A stretch of DNA of 64,000 nucleotides. It comes from Nostoc sp. FACHB-110. GTDB lineage: Bacteria > Cyanobacteriota > Cyanobacteriia > Cyanobacteriales > Nostocaceae. The position numbers and the translations under genes are program-made. The notes under the pieces are model-generated. The model saw only the letters and a program-made list of their open reading frames with translations, was not told where the DNA came from and made no database searches. Below are positions 18,281 to 24,866 of this stretch, one piece after another. Where the stretch lies: NCBI RefSeq assembly GCF_014697425.1, contig NZ_JACJRU010000017.1:1-64000 (forward strand), given 5' to 3'. Each line of letters starts with the position of its first letter. Position 1 is the first letter of the stretch.

Positions 18281-18560
18281 TTCTAATCAAGTAAGCGCGG
18301 AATTTATCAAGTACTCTATCGATACTATTAAAGTAAGAATGCGGAATGTTTCAACTGGTGCTGCTCAAGATAATTTAAGTTTAGAAAAAATAAAGATATT
18401 TGATTTTTTAGTTCCTGATAAAGAAACAATGCAACTTTTTACTAGAATAACTAACCCTATGTTCTTGCAGATGAAAAACTTACTTGTAACAAATGAGAAT
18501 CTTCGCCAAGCCCGTGATTTACTCCTCCCTCGCCTGATGAACGGAAGCATCGCCGTGTAG
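17550..18560 (+). pseudogene. Chimeric ORF: truncated IS5 transposase fused to HsdS C-terminus
   Basis: From the ATG at 17550 (a TTG at 17520 is possible) the frame encodes an IS5/HARBI-like DDE transposase: HTH region GGGRPTKLSRSEQVCLCLYYLR, cut to RPTKLSRSEQVCLCLYYLR, then VDSLEQP (first D), PGPTADINLF (second D) and GDKGFQGG. The usual third acidic motif (SxxRxxVEH) is absent. At about codon 18276 the sequence changes without frame loss into a type I specificity subunit tail: STGAAQDNLSLEKI, then NENLRQARDLLLPRLMNGSI. The chimera is unlikely to work as transposase or as HsdS. Confidence 0.85.
18276..18560 (+). pseudogene. hsdS: C-terminal fragment of type I restriction specificity subunit (HsdS)
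   Basis: About 94 codons retaining the second conserved region of HsdS: EFIKYSIDTIKVRMRNVSTG leading to AAQDNLSLEKIKIFDF, and the terminal coiled-coil segment with NLRQARDLLLPRL. Both target-recognition domains are missing. It marks where an hsdM-hsdS-...-hsdR cargo operon once continued upstream. It is followed by xisH after 23 bp. Confidence 0.85.
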
Positions 18561-18583
18561 AAAATCTTTTATAATGCTATATT

Positions 18584-19000
18584 ATGCCAGCCAGAGATAT
18601 CTTTCACAACGCAGTCAAAAAAGGACTAGAAAAACAAGGGTGGAAAATTACCCATGATCCCTTATCCGTTAGTTTCGAGTTAGGGGATATGTACATAGAC
18701 TTAGGTGCGGAAAAAATTCTAGCAGCAGAAAGAGAGGGCGAAAAAATTGCTGTTGAAATTAAAAGCTTTTTTAAAACATCTGCGATTTCTGAATTTCACA
18801 CAGCTTTAGGACAGTTTATTAACTATCGACTAGCATTATCTGAACAAGAACCAGACCGTACTCTCTATTTAGCAGTTCCCATCGACACATACACTTCTTT
18901 CTTTACTATCAGACTTTTACAAAATATTATCAAAACATATCAACTTAAATTAATTACCTATCAGCCTGTAACGGAGGAGATAGTCGAATGGATAAACTAA
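18584..19000 (+). CDS. xisH: XisH family protein (PD-(D/E)XK nuclease-like)
   Basis: A 138-aa protein beginning MPARDIFHNAVKKGLEKQGW, which is characteristic of XisH. The core DLGAEKILAAEREGEKIAVE then IKSF near residues 36-62 has the D...ExK spacing of the PD-(D/E)XK nuclease fold. XisH was first named as a factor controlling excision of the fdxN element in heterocysts; many cyanobacteria carry numerous xisH-xisI pairs whose functions are unknown. It overlaps xisI by 13 bp. Here the pair sits between the hsdS tail and hsdR, as cargo of the transposon. Confidence 0.93.
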   Translation: MPARDIFHNAVKKGLEKQGWKITHDPLSVSFELGDMYIDLGAEKILAAEREGEKIAVEIKSFFKTSAISEFHTALGQFINYRLALSEQEPDRTLYLAVPIDTYTSFFTIRLLQNIIKTYQLKLITYQPVTEEIVEWIN

Positions 19001-19323
19001 AAAAATATCAACAAATAATTAAGCAACTTCTCCAAGAATATGCTGCAATTTCTAATCAAGCTCCAGAAATTGAAACTCAATTAATTTTTGACACAGAACA
19101 TCACCACTATCAACTTGTAAATGTCGGCTGGAAAAATGACCGTCGTGTTTATGGTTGTTTTTTACATCTAGACATCAAAGATGGTAAAGTTTGGCTGCAA
19201 CACAACGGAACAGAAAATGAAGTTGGAGAAGATTTAGCAAATTTAGGTATCCCCAAACAGGATATTGTCATCGGCTTTCATTCGCCATTTAAACGCCAAT
19301 TTACAGATTATGCTGTGGGTTAA
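18988..19323 (+). CDS. xisI: XisI family protein
   Basis: A 111-aa protein with the XisI pattern: DKLKKYQQIIKQLLQEYA, then ETQLIFDTEHHHYQLVNVGW cut to QLIFDTEHHHYQLVNVGW, RVYGCFLHLDIKDGKVW, and the terminal LGIPKQDIVIGFHSPFKRQF. It is the usual partner of XisH and is translationally coupled to it through a 13-bp overlap with a GGAGG-type ribosome site inside xisH. An antitoxin- or chaperone-like relation to the nuclease-like XisH is plausible but not shown. Confidence 0.93.
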   Translation: MDKLKKYQQIIKQLLQEYAAISNQAPEIETQLIFDTEHHHYQLVNVGWKNDRRVYGCFLHLDIKDGKVWLQHNGTENEVGEDLANLGIPKQDIVIGFHSPFKRQFTDYAVG

Positions 19324-19456
19324 ATATTACCTTACCAAAAGCTTACCTTGACTTCTGGCTGCGGAAATCGCCCCACTGTTAGCTGTAAAAACTCTAATTC
19401 CTGGAACAGTCAAATAATCACCCTCCGGGTTCGCCAGTTGCTTTCCGAAACAGCCA

Positions 19457-19804
19457 TTAATATGTATTTGCTTGTTCGCTGATAACTTGGTCTAACCGAC
19501 TACGAAAATTAGGGTCGGAATAATACCGCTTTGAGTTTTCAATTACTAACTTAAGTATCTGCTTACCAACTGCATTGAGATTAGAAAACTTTAGTAGACG
19601 ATTTAGCTTATCTGGCTCAATATCTCGAAGTAATTGTCCAATGGCAAAATTGAAGAAGGGGGAAGCAAATATTTCCACTCCTGCAAAGTCTAGCTCAACC
19701 TGATGCTCTGCTAATAATTCTGGATAAACCAAATCATACACCTTCTGACCATCGCCCGGTGTAATACAGTTTTTGCCTATTAAGGTAAGGATTTCGTGCT
19801 TCAT
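19457..19804 (-). CDS. STAS-like domain protein (DUF4325)
   Basis: A 115-aa protein with a DGQKVYDLV opening after CITPGD, the VELDFAGVEIFASPFFNFAIG strand-helix core (cut to VELDFAGVEIFASPFFN), and a basic helical end. This matches the DUF4325 STAS-like family, which is usually encoded next to an ATP-binding partner. The gene immediately upstream on this strand (19820-20002) is only a fragment, so the partner appears to have been destroyed. Confidence 0.8.
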   Translation of the reverse strand: MKHEILTLIGKNCITPGDGQKVYDLVYPELLAEHQVELDFAGVEIFASPFFNFAIGQLLRDIEPDKLNRLLKFSNLNAVGKQILKLVIENSKRYYSDPNFRSRLDQVISEQANTY

Positions 19805-19819
19805 ACTTAAATCTCTCCC

Positions 19820-20002
19820 TTAAAACAACAGCTCGTCATCAGCTTCAAAGTCCAAAGCATACAGTGACTCATCGCAGAGGAGCGTAATGTTTACCAGCGT
19901 TCCTCCAAAAAAAGTTTGTTTATTTTCGTAAATTTCTCCATTTTCATCTATTGTCGCACATCCATAATGGCTTAAAATTACACATCCATCATCGCTTAAA
20001 AT
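19820..20002 (-). pseudogene. C-terminal fragment of the partner gene of the STAS-like protein
   Basis: An open frame of 60 codons on the minus strand without a start codon, bounded upstream by a stop at 20003-20005. It reads ILSDDGCV, ILSHYGCA, then ENKQTFFGGTLVNITLL and an acidic end ADDELLF. The GTLVNITL strand resembles the last strand of an HATPase-type ATP-binding domain, which is the expected partner of DUF4325 proteins, but the piece is too short to be sure. The first 16 codons are an in-frame 24-bp tandem repeat. It ends 15 bp before the STAS-like gene starts. Confidence 0.5.
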
Positions 20003-20004
20003 TT
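19957..20004. repeat. 24-bp tandem repeat, two units (third copy at 20996-21021)
   Basis: Unit 1, CACATCCATAATGGCTTAAAATTA without its outer bases, spans 19957-19980, and unit 2 with core TCCATCATCGCTTAAAATTT spans 19981-20004. The same 20-bp core recurs at 21002-21021. The two outer copies flank about 1 kb holding a toxin-antitoxin remnant and a convergent two-gene unit, suggesting that segment was inserted or duplicated by recombination at the repeat. Confidence 0.75.
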
Positions 20005-20043
20005 AAATATCCCAACTGTTGATATTCACAAGCCTTAAAAATC

Positions 20044-20262
20044 ATGTTAGATGAAACTACTATTGAGCAACGCTTGGTAAATCTTGAACGTACAGTTACC
20101 GAACTCAAACGTCTGCTGATAGCATCTCCCACCCCTAGCAATTGGTTAGAAAAAGTGACTGGTTCCATTTCTGATGAGCAAACTTTCCTGGAAGTTTTGG
20201 AATATGGAAAATCGTTACGTTACGCAGACAAACCCGCAGACGAAATGAGTGAATCAGTGTGA
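20044..20262 (+). CDS. VapB-like antitoxin (orphan)
   Basis: A 72-aa acidic protein with an N-terminal coiled segment (IEQRLVNLERTVTELKRLL) and a C-terminal LEYGKSLRYADKPADEMSE. Small proteins of this design precede VapC-type toxins in cyanobacteria. Its stop overlaps the start of a truncated toxin (GTGTGA), which supports antitoxin identity. With the toxin broken it may be a relic or a decoy. Confidence 0.6.
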   Translation: MLDETTIEQRLVNLERTVTELKRLLIASPTPSNWLEKVTGSISDEQTFLEVLEYGKSLRYADKPADEMSESV

Positions 20263-20310
20263 AGTACCTTTTTGATACCGACCAGTTGCAAATTCAATTT
20301 GCCGGGGCTT
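20257..20310 (+). pseudogene. vapC: Truncated VapC (PIN) toxin start
   Basis: Seventeen codons from GTG 20257: KYLFDTDQLQIQFAGA and then a TAA. KYLFDTD is the standard first strand of VapC PIN toxins, where the aspartate is catalytic (usually KYLLDTDH). The rest of the gene is gone, replaced by the convergent 20326-20760 gene. The toxin is certainly inactive. Confidence 0.75.
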
Positions 20311-20325
20311 AAGTTGACTTTTGAT

Positions 20326-20760
20326 CTATGATGGTTCTGAAGTCTTTTTCTTAGGAATTACTGCAAAATAGAGTTGTGAGCGGTAAAAGCAAACGTCAAA
20401 CTCCATAAAAAAATTCACTTGTCCTAAAATCAGAGGAACTTGCACAGATTTTGTCCAAGCAAATACAAGTTGTACAGGTTCAAACTGACGAATCACTCCT
20501 TGAATCACTACAACACGAGCTTCAAATTGAGCAAGATTACCTGTCAAGTTCAAAGTTGCTGTCTGCTGTTCCCAAATATATCCAAGTTCAATTCCAGCTT
20601 GATAAGGTAACACATTTACTGTTGCTCCTGTATCTAACAAAGCGGATGCTGTTATTGAGCATTGCTGACTCACAAGCTGAATTGGCATATATGGACGAAA
20701 ACCAGCCTCACCTAACGTTGTGTCAGCATTGACAAAAGGAAATTCCTCGACGCTAGGCAT
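20326..20760 (-). CDS. Retropepsin-like aspartyl protease family protein
   Basis: A 144-aa protein with the catalytic motif ALLDTGATVNVLP near residue 41 (D-T-G of the retropepsin fold) and a later hydrophobic strand PLILGQVNFFMEFDV near 110, which corresponds to the ILG motif. Single-domain retropepsin-like proteins are common in filamentous cyanobacteria, usually with a small partner gene upstream, as here. Substrate and role are unknown. The start overlaps the upstream gene by 8 bases. Confidence 0.8.
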   Translation of the reverse strand: MPSVEEFPFVNADTTLGEAGFRPYMPIQLVSQQCSITASALLDTGATVNVLPYQAGIELGYIWEQQTATLNLTGNLAQFEARVVVIQGVIRQFEPVQLVFAWTKSVQVPLILGQVNFFMEFDVCFYRSQLYFAVIPKKKTSEPS

Positions 20761-20968
20761 TGTTTTGATTTTTGGTTACTTGCAAAACTTCTAGCATTGT
20801 ATTTGCGGCTTCAAAGGCATCATAAGGAGACGAAACAGGATAAGATTGTCCAGGTTTGATTAGTTCAGTCTCTTGTTGGGCTAACTCTGATACTAAAACC
20901 TGCACAATATAAAGTTTATCAGCGCGGTTAAGCCCTTGCAGTGTATTAAGTAATTCGGCTGAAACCAT
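20753..20968 (-). CDS. Small partner protein of the retropepsin-like gene
   Basis: A 71-aa protein: VSAELLNTLQGLNRADKLYI cut to ELLNTLQGLNRADKLYIVQ, then LVSELAQQETELIKPGQSYPV and a YDAFEAANTMLEVLQ helix. Proteins of this kind lie directly upstream of cyanobacterial retropepsin-like or PIN genes and resemble antitoxin-type partners. It overlaps the protease gene by 8 bp. Confidence 0.65.
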   Translation of the reverse strand: MVSAELLNTLQGLNRADKLYIVQVLVSELAQQETELIKPGQSYPVSSPYDAFEAANTMLEVLQVTKNQNNA

Positions 20969-20995
20969 CTTTAATTACCAATTGTCATTTATGCT

Positions 20996-21021
20996 CACAT
21001 ATCCATCATCGCTTAAAATTT
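20996..21021. repeat. Third copy of the 24-bp repeat, upstream of hsdR
   Basis: Contains the same 20-bp core TCCATCATCGCTTAAAATTT found at 19985-20004, with 2 extra bases in the unit. On the minus strand it continues an open frame (IAFKRILQILSDDGYV) that matches the start of the fragment at 19820-20002, so both pieces may once have been one gene, now split by the intervening 1 kb. Confidence 0.6.
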
Positions 21022-21107
21022 GAAGTATTCTTTTAAAGGCGATACTTGCTACTTACTCAATTCCAAAGCTATCAATATAAGAGCTACCTGTATCACCTAT
21101 CACCCCC

Positions 21108-24100
21108 ATGAGTGCCGAATATTCCGAAGACCGCCTGGTGCAACAAACTACCGCTAATTTCTTTGAACAAACCCTGAAATGGCACTCAGTTTACGCATAC
21201 AAAAAAGAAACATTCGGCACTAACGGTACACTAGGACGCAAAGATAAACGAGAAGTTGTTCTCACACGCTATCTTCGCCAAGCACTAGAGAAATTTAATC
21301 CTGGTCATCCACAGCAAGTATACGACGATGCGATCGCCCAATTCACCACATCCAATATTTCAGACCAATTAGTTACCATCAACCAGAAAAAATACCAACT
21401 CATCCGTGAAGGTATCCCAGAGAAACCCTACAAAAATCCAGAGGGTGAAACCATCAATCCCCGCCTCAAAGTGATTGACTTTCAAAACCCCGAAAATAAT
21501 CATTTCCTGGTTGTGCGGGAATTGTCTATTAAAGGTTCTCTCTATTCCAAACGGCCTGATATTATCGGTTTTGTTAATGGAATTCCTTTACTATTTATTG
21601 AACTTAAAGCCACCCACCGCAACGTCAGAGTGGCTTACGAAGACAACTACACCGATTACAAAGACACTATACCCGAAATTTTCCATCACAACGCCATAGT
21701 CATGTTGAGTAATGGAATAGAGGGGAAAGTTGGTAGCATCACCAGTCGCTACAGCCATTTTCAAGAATGGAAACGTCTAGAGGAAGAAGAAAAAGGCAAA
21801 GTTGACTACCAAACAATGTTAATGGGAATGTGCCGTAAAGACAATTTCCTCGACATCATCGAAAACTTCATTCTCTTTGATGACAGTAGCGGTAAAACTA
21901 TCAAAATTCTAGCTCGTAATCACCAGTTTGTTGGTGTAAACCGCGCATTTACCGCCGTTCAACAGCGAGAAGTCCGAGAAGGTAAACTTGGCGTTTTTTG
22001 GCATACTCAAGGTAGCGGTAAATCTTACTCGATGGCATTTCTCACTCGCAAAGCCCACCGCCAATTACCAGGTAATTTTACCTTTGTCATCGTCACAGAT
22101 CGCCAAGAATTAGATAATCAAATCGTAAAAACCTTCGCTGGCGTTGATGCTATCAAAGAGACTAATACTCAAGCGGCCAGTGGTGAACAATTAGCTGAAT
22201 TACTCAAAGACAACCATCGCTACGTTTTCACGCTTATTCACAAATTCAACAAACCAGGTGAGACTTACTCCCTCCGTCCCGATATTATAGTCATCTCCGA
22301 CGAAGCGCACCGTACCCAATACGGTAAACTTGCGGAAAATATGCGCCAAGCCTTACCCAATGCGTCTTTCATCGGCTTTACTGGTACACCCTTGATGGAG
22401 TCGGAAGAAGACCAACTTACCCATCGAGTTTTCGGTGGCTACGTTTCCACCTACGACTTCCAACGTGCTGTTGAAGATGGTGCAACTGTTCCCCTCTACT
22501 ACGACAATCGAGGCGAAGAATTATATTATGACGACAAAGGTAGTCAACGCCAGGTTGCAGTTTCCGAGGAACTAAATCAACGCCTCGCTACTGCGATTGA
22601 ACAATTTGAACTCGACGCTGAACAGGAAGAAGCTGTCCGTCGTCGCTTGGGGGGAGAATATCTCATCCTTACCGCCGAAAAACGTTTAGATCGAATCGCC
22701 CAAGACTTAGTAGCTCACTATACCCAACGTTGGCAAACAGGAAAAGCCATGCTTGTTTGTCTAGATAAAATTACCGCCGTGCGAATGCACGGACTTATCG
22801 ATAAATACTGGAAACAAGCAATACAAGCACAGAAACAATTAGTCAAACAAGCTGCTGATGAACAAGAGGAAGTGGAACACCAGCAACATCTGCAATGGCT
22901 GGAGTCAACCGAATATTTATTTGTGATTAGCGAAGCCCAAAACGAAGTTAAAACTTTCAAAGATTGGGGTTTAGATATAATTCCCCATCGCCAAATTATC
23001 AAAAGTCGCAATCTAGAAGAAGAATTTAAGAACGAAAAACACCCTTTCCGCTTTGCGATTGTCTGCGCCATGTGGTTAACAGGCTTTGATGTCCCCAGCC
23101 TTGCCACATTATATGTAGATAAACCCTTACAAGGACATACTCTCATGCAAGCGATCGCCCGTGCAAACCGCGTCCATGAAGGTAAAAATAACGGCTTATT
23201 AATTGATTACAACGGTATTTTAACAAGTCTCCGTGCCGCCCTTGCAAGATATTCTCGTGCAGAAGTAGGAAGCGAAGATGAAAGTATAACACCTTACAAC
23301 GACCTGAACCAATTGCAAAAAGATTATGCGATCGCACTTCAAAGTTGTATTGACCACATCGCCAATCTGGGGTTTGACTTGCAAGAATTGGTAGAAACAG
23401 AAGGATTTGATAAAATTGCTGCTTTATCGAGTGCAGTTAATACAGTTTGTACTAACGATGAATCTCGCGCCCGCTTTGAAGTATTAGCAAGAGAAGTCTT
23501 TAAAAAGAAACAGGCACTAATCACTGAACCGAAATTAACTGCACCTTATCAAGGAAGATATAACGCCATTGAGCAAATTTACAAACACTTACACGAACAA
23601 CACAAAATATCTCTAGATATCAACGCTGTTCTCCGTTCCTTACAAGGTATTGTTAGCGAATTTATCAACGTTGATACTTCTCGTCTTCCAGGTTCAGAGT
23701 CAGGCAAAACTTACAATATCAGCAATATAGACTTTGAGTTATTAAAAGCAGAATTTGCCAATTCCCCAACTAAAAATACCTCAGTTCAAACTTTGAAAGA
23801 AGCCGTCGAACGCCAACTTCAGCGAATGATCCAACAAAACCCATCTTGCATTGACTACTACACGCGCTATCAACAAGTTATGCAAAACTATAACCGCGAA
23901 ACCGACCGAGTAGCCATTGAGCAAACATTTGAGGAACTGCTGAAACTTGTCAAAGACTTATCTGAAGAAGATACTCGTGCTGTCCGCGAAGGTTTAAGCG
24001 AAGAACACCTTGCCGTTTTTGACTTGCTTTGCTCATCTAAAGATAATTTGGATACCAGAATTAGAAACCGCATCAAACAAGTTGCTCAGTCTTTAATTGA

Positions 24101-24320
24101 AGCTGTGAAATCACAATTACAGCAACTAGAAAACTGGCGGGATAAGGAATCTACAAGAGCCACAATTAAGAGTTTTATTTACGATTATTTATACAGCGAA
24201 GACACAGGTTTACCTGTAGATGCCTACGATGATAGCGATGTAGATAACCTGAGTAATATAGTATTTCTCCATATTTATCAGCAGTATAAAAGTGCTAATC
24301 AGCATCCTTATGTAGCGTAA
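21108..24320 (+). CDS. hsdR: Type I restriction enzyme R subunit (HsdR)
   Basis: A full-length 1070-aa protein. The N-terminal PD-(D/E)XK nuclease has D151 (RPDIIGF) and ELK at 165-167 (LLFIELKA). The SF2 translocase has Walker A TQGSGKS (300-306), VISDEAH (DEAH 398-401), the GFTGTPL motif III near 420, and motif VI region MQAIARANRVHEG near 680. A long helical C-terminus normally binds HsdM. HsdR cuts DNA far from the site recognised by HsdM2S. No hsdM is present in the window and hsdS is only a tail, so this subunit has no local partners. It lies inside the CAST cargo. Confidence 0.95.
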   Translation: MSAEYSEDRLVQQTTANFFEQTLKWHSVYAYKKETFGTNGTLGRKDKREVVLTRYLRQALEKFNPGHPQQVYDDAIAQFTTSNISDQLVTINQKKYQLIREGIPEKPYKNPEGETINPRLKVIDFQNPENNHFLVVRELSIKGSLYSKRPDIIGFVNGIPLLFIELKATHRNVRVAYEDNYTDYKDTIPEIFHHNAIVMLSNGIEGKVGSITSRYSHFQEWKRLEEEEKGKVDYQTMLMGMCRKDNFLDIIENFILFDDSSGKTIKILARNHQFVGVNRAFTAVQQREVREGKLGVFWHTQGSGKSYSMAFLTRKAHRQLPGNFTFVIVTDRQELDNQIVKTFAGVDAIKETNTQAASGEQLAELLKDNHRYVFTLIHKFNKPGETYSLRPDIIVISDEAHRTQYGKLAENMRQALPNASFIGFTGTPLMESEEDQLTHRVFGGYVSTYDFQRAVEDGATVPLYYDNRGEELYYDDKGSQRQVAVSEELNQRLATAIEQFELDAEQEEAVRRRLGGEYLILTAEKRLDRIAQDLVAHYTQRWQTGKAMLVCLDKITAVRMHGLIDKYWKQAIQAQKQLVKQAADEQEEVEHQQHLQWLESTEYLFVISEAQNEVKTFKDWGLDIIPHRQIIKSRNLEEEFKNEKHPFRFAIVCAMWLTGFDVPSLATLYVDKPLQGHTLMQAIARANRVHEGKNNGLLIDYNGILTSLRAALARYSRAEVGSEDESITPYNDLNQLQKDYAIALQSCIDHIANLGFDLQELVETEGFDKIAALSSAVNTVCTNDESRARFEVLAREVFKKKQALITEPKLTAPYQGRYNAIEQIYKHLHEQHKISLDINAVLRSLQGIVSEFINVDTSRLPGSESGKTYNISNIDFELLKAEFANSPTKNTSVQTLKEAVERQLQRMIQQNPSCIDYYTRYQQVMQNYNRETDRVAIEQTFEELLKLVKDLSEEDTRAVREGLSEEHLAVFDLLCSSKDNLDTRIRNRIKQVAQSLIEAVKSQLQQLENWRDKESTRATIKSFIYDYLYSEDTGLPVDAYDDSDVDNLSNIVFLHIYQQYKSANQHPYVA

Positions 24321-24332
24321 TATTACTTAATA

Positions 24333-24785
24333 TTACTTGCTAAAGCGTTTGAGATTTTGGTGTAAGAGTTCGTGAATGCGATCGCACCAAAAGGGAATCA
24401 CCGTTTGTCCTTGACAAAGTGCTTCTAGGGCAGCTTGTTTATCAAACTCTGCCATTTGCAAAGGTTGTTCATGCGATCGCGTGGGTACTAACATGAGTCG
24501 CTTCATCTTTTCTTCTGGGACAGACTCATCAAATAGCCAAGGTTCCCGTTCGCGTAGTGTTTCTAATGCTGCATGGCAAACCTCAAAATTTAAACCGATT
24601 GATAGCAACTGTTCCATTACCGTTAACGCCAACAGGTCAGCTTTGGAGTAGTAAACATTACGACCTTTGCCACTACTGTTAACAGTAGGTACTATAACTC
24701 CCTTCTCTCGCCAATACTGCAACTGGCGGCGAGAGCAATGAGTAATTTCTGCTGCTTCTGTGCTTGTGTAGAACTTTCCTTCCAT
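24333..24785 (-). CDS. cvkR: CvkR, MerR-type repressor of the type V-K CAST
   Basis: A 150-aa protein from the ATG at 24785; the open frame extends upstream to 24839, but MEGKFYTSTEAAEI is the natural MerR start. The HTH is EAAEITHCSRRQLQYWREKG, cut to CSRRQLQYWREKGVIVP, with a wing VNSSGKGRNVYYSKADLLAL. No MerR metal-binding cysteines are seen at the C-terminus. A MerR-type gene divergent from cas12k was described in Anabaena 7120 as CvkR (Cas V-K repressor), which represses the CAST genes. The position, size and sequence match. It is divergent from cas12k with 81 bp between. Confidence 0.92.
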   Translation of the reverse strand: MEGKFYTSTEAAEITHCSRRQLQYWREKGVIVPTVNSSGKGRNVYYSKADLLALTVMEQLLSIGLNFEVCHAALETLREREPWLFDESVPEEKMKRLMLVPTRSHEQPLQMAEFDKQAALEALCQGQTVIPFWCDRIHELLHQNLKRFSK

Positions 24786-24832
24786 AAGATTCATCCTATA
24801 GAAGCATCTCTTAAAACACATTAGTTTTCTGT

Positions 24833-24847
24833 ACAACATGATGTGTT
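24833..24847. promoter_or_regulatory. Predicted CvkR operator in the cvkR-cas12k intergenic region
   Basis: ACAACATGATGTGTT is a palindrome built on ACAT-N-ATGT. It fits the AnnACATnATGTnnT motif that I recall being reported for CvkR. It lies 20 bp upstream of the cas12k ATG, where bound repressor would block transcription or translation start. A wider dyad, AAAACACAT (24813) with ATGTGTTTT (24841), overlaps it. Confidence 0.7.
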
Positions 24848-24866
24848 TTTATGTTATTTTATTTTT

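Noticed and set aside
24786..24839. Upstream extension of CvkR (LYRKLMCFKRCFYRMNL)
   Set aside because: The extension is AT-derived and overlaps the operator region; the MerR-type domain begins at MEGKFYTS.
24843..24866. Upstream GTG start for Cas12k adding eight residues (FLCYFIF)
   Set aside because: It would begin inside the CvkR operator, and known Cas12k proteins start MSQITIQ.
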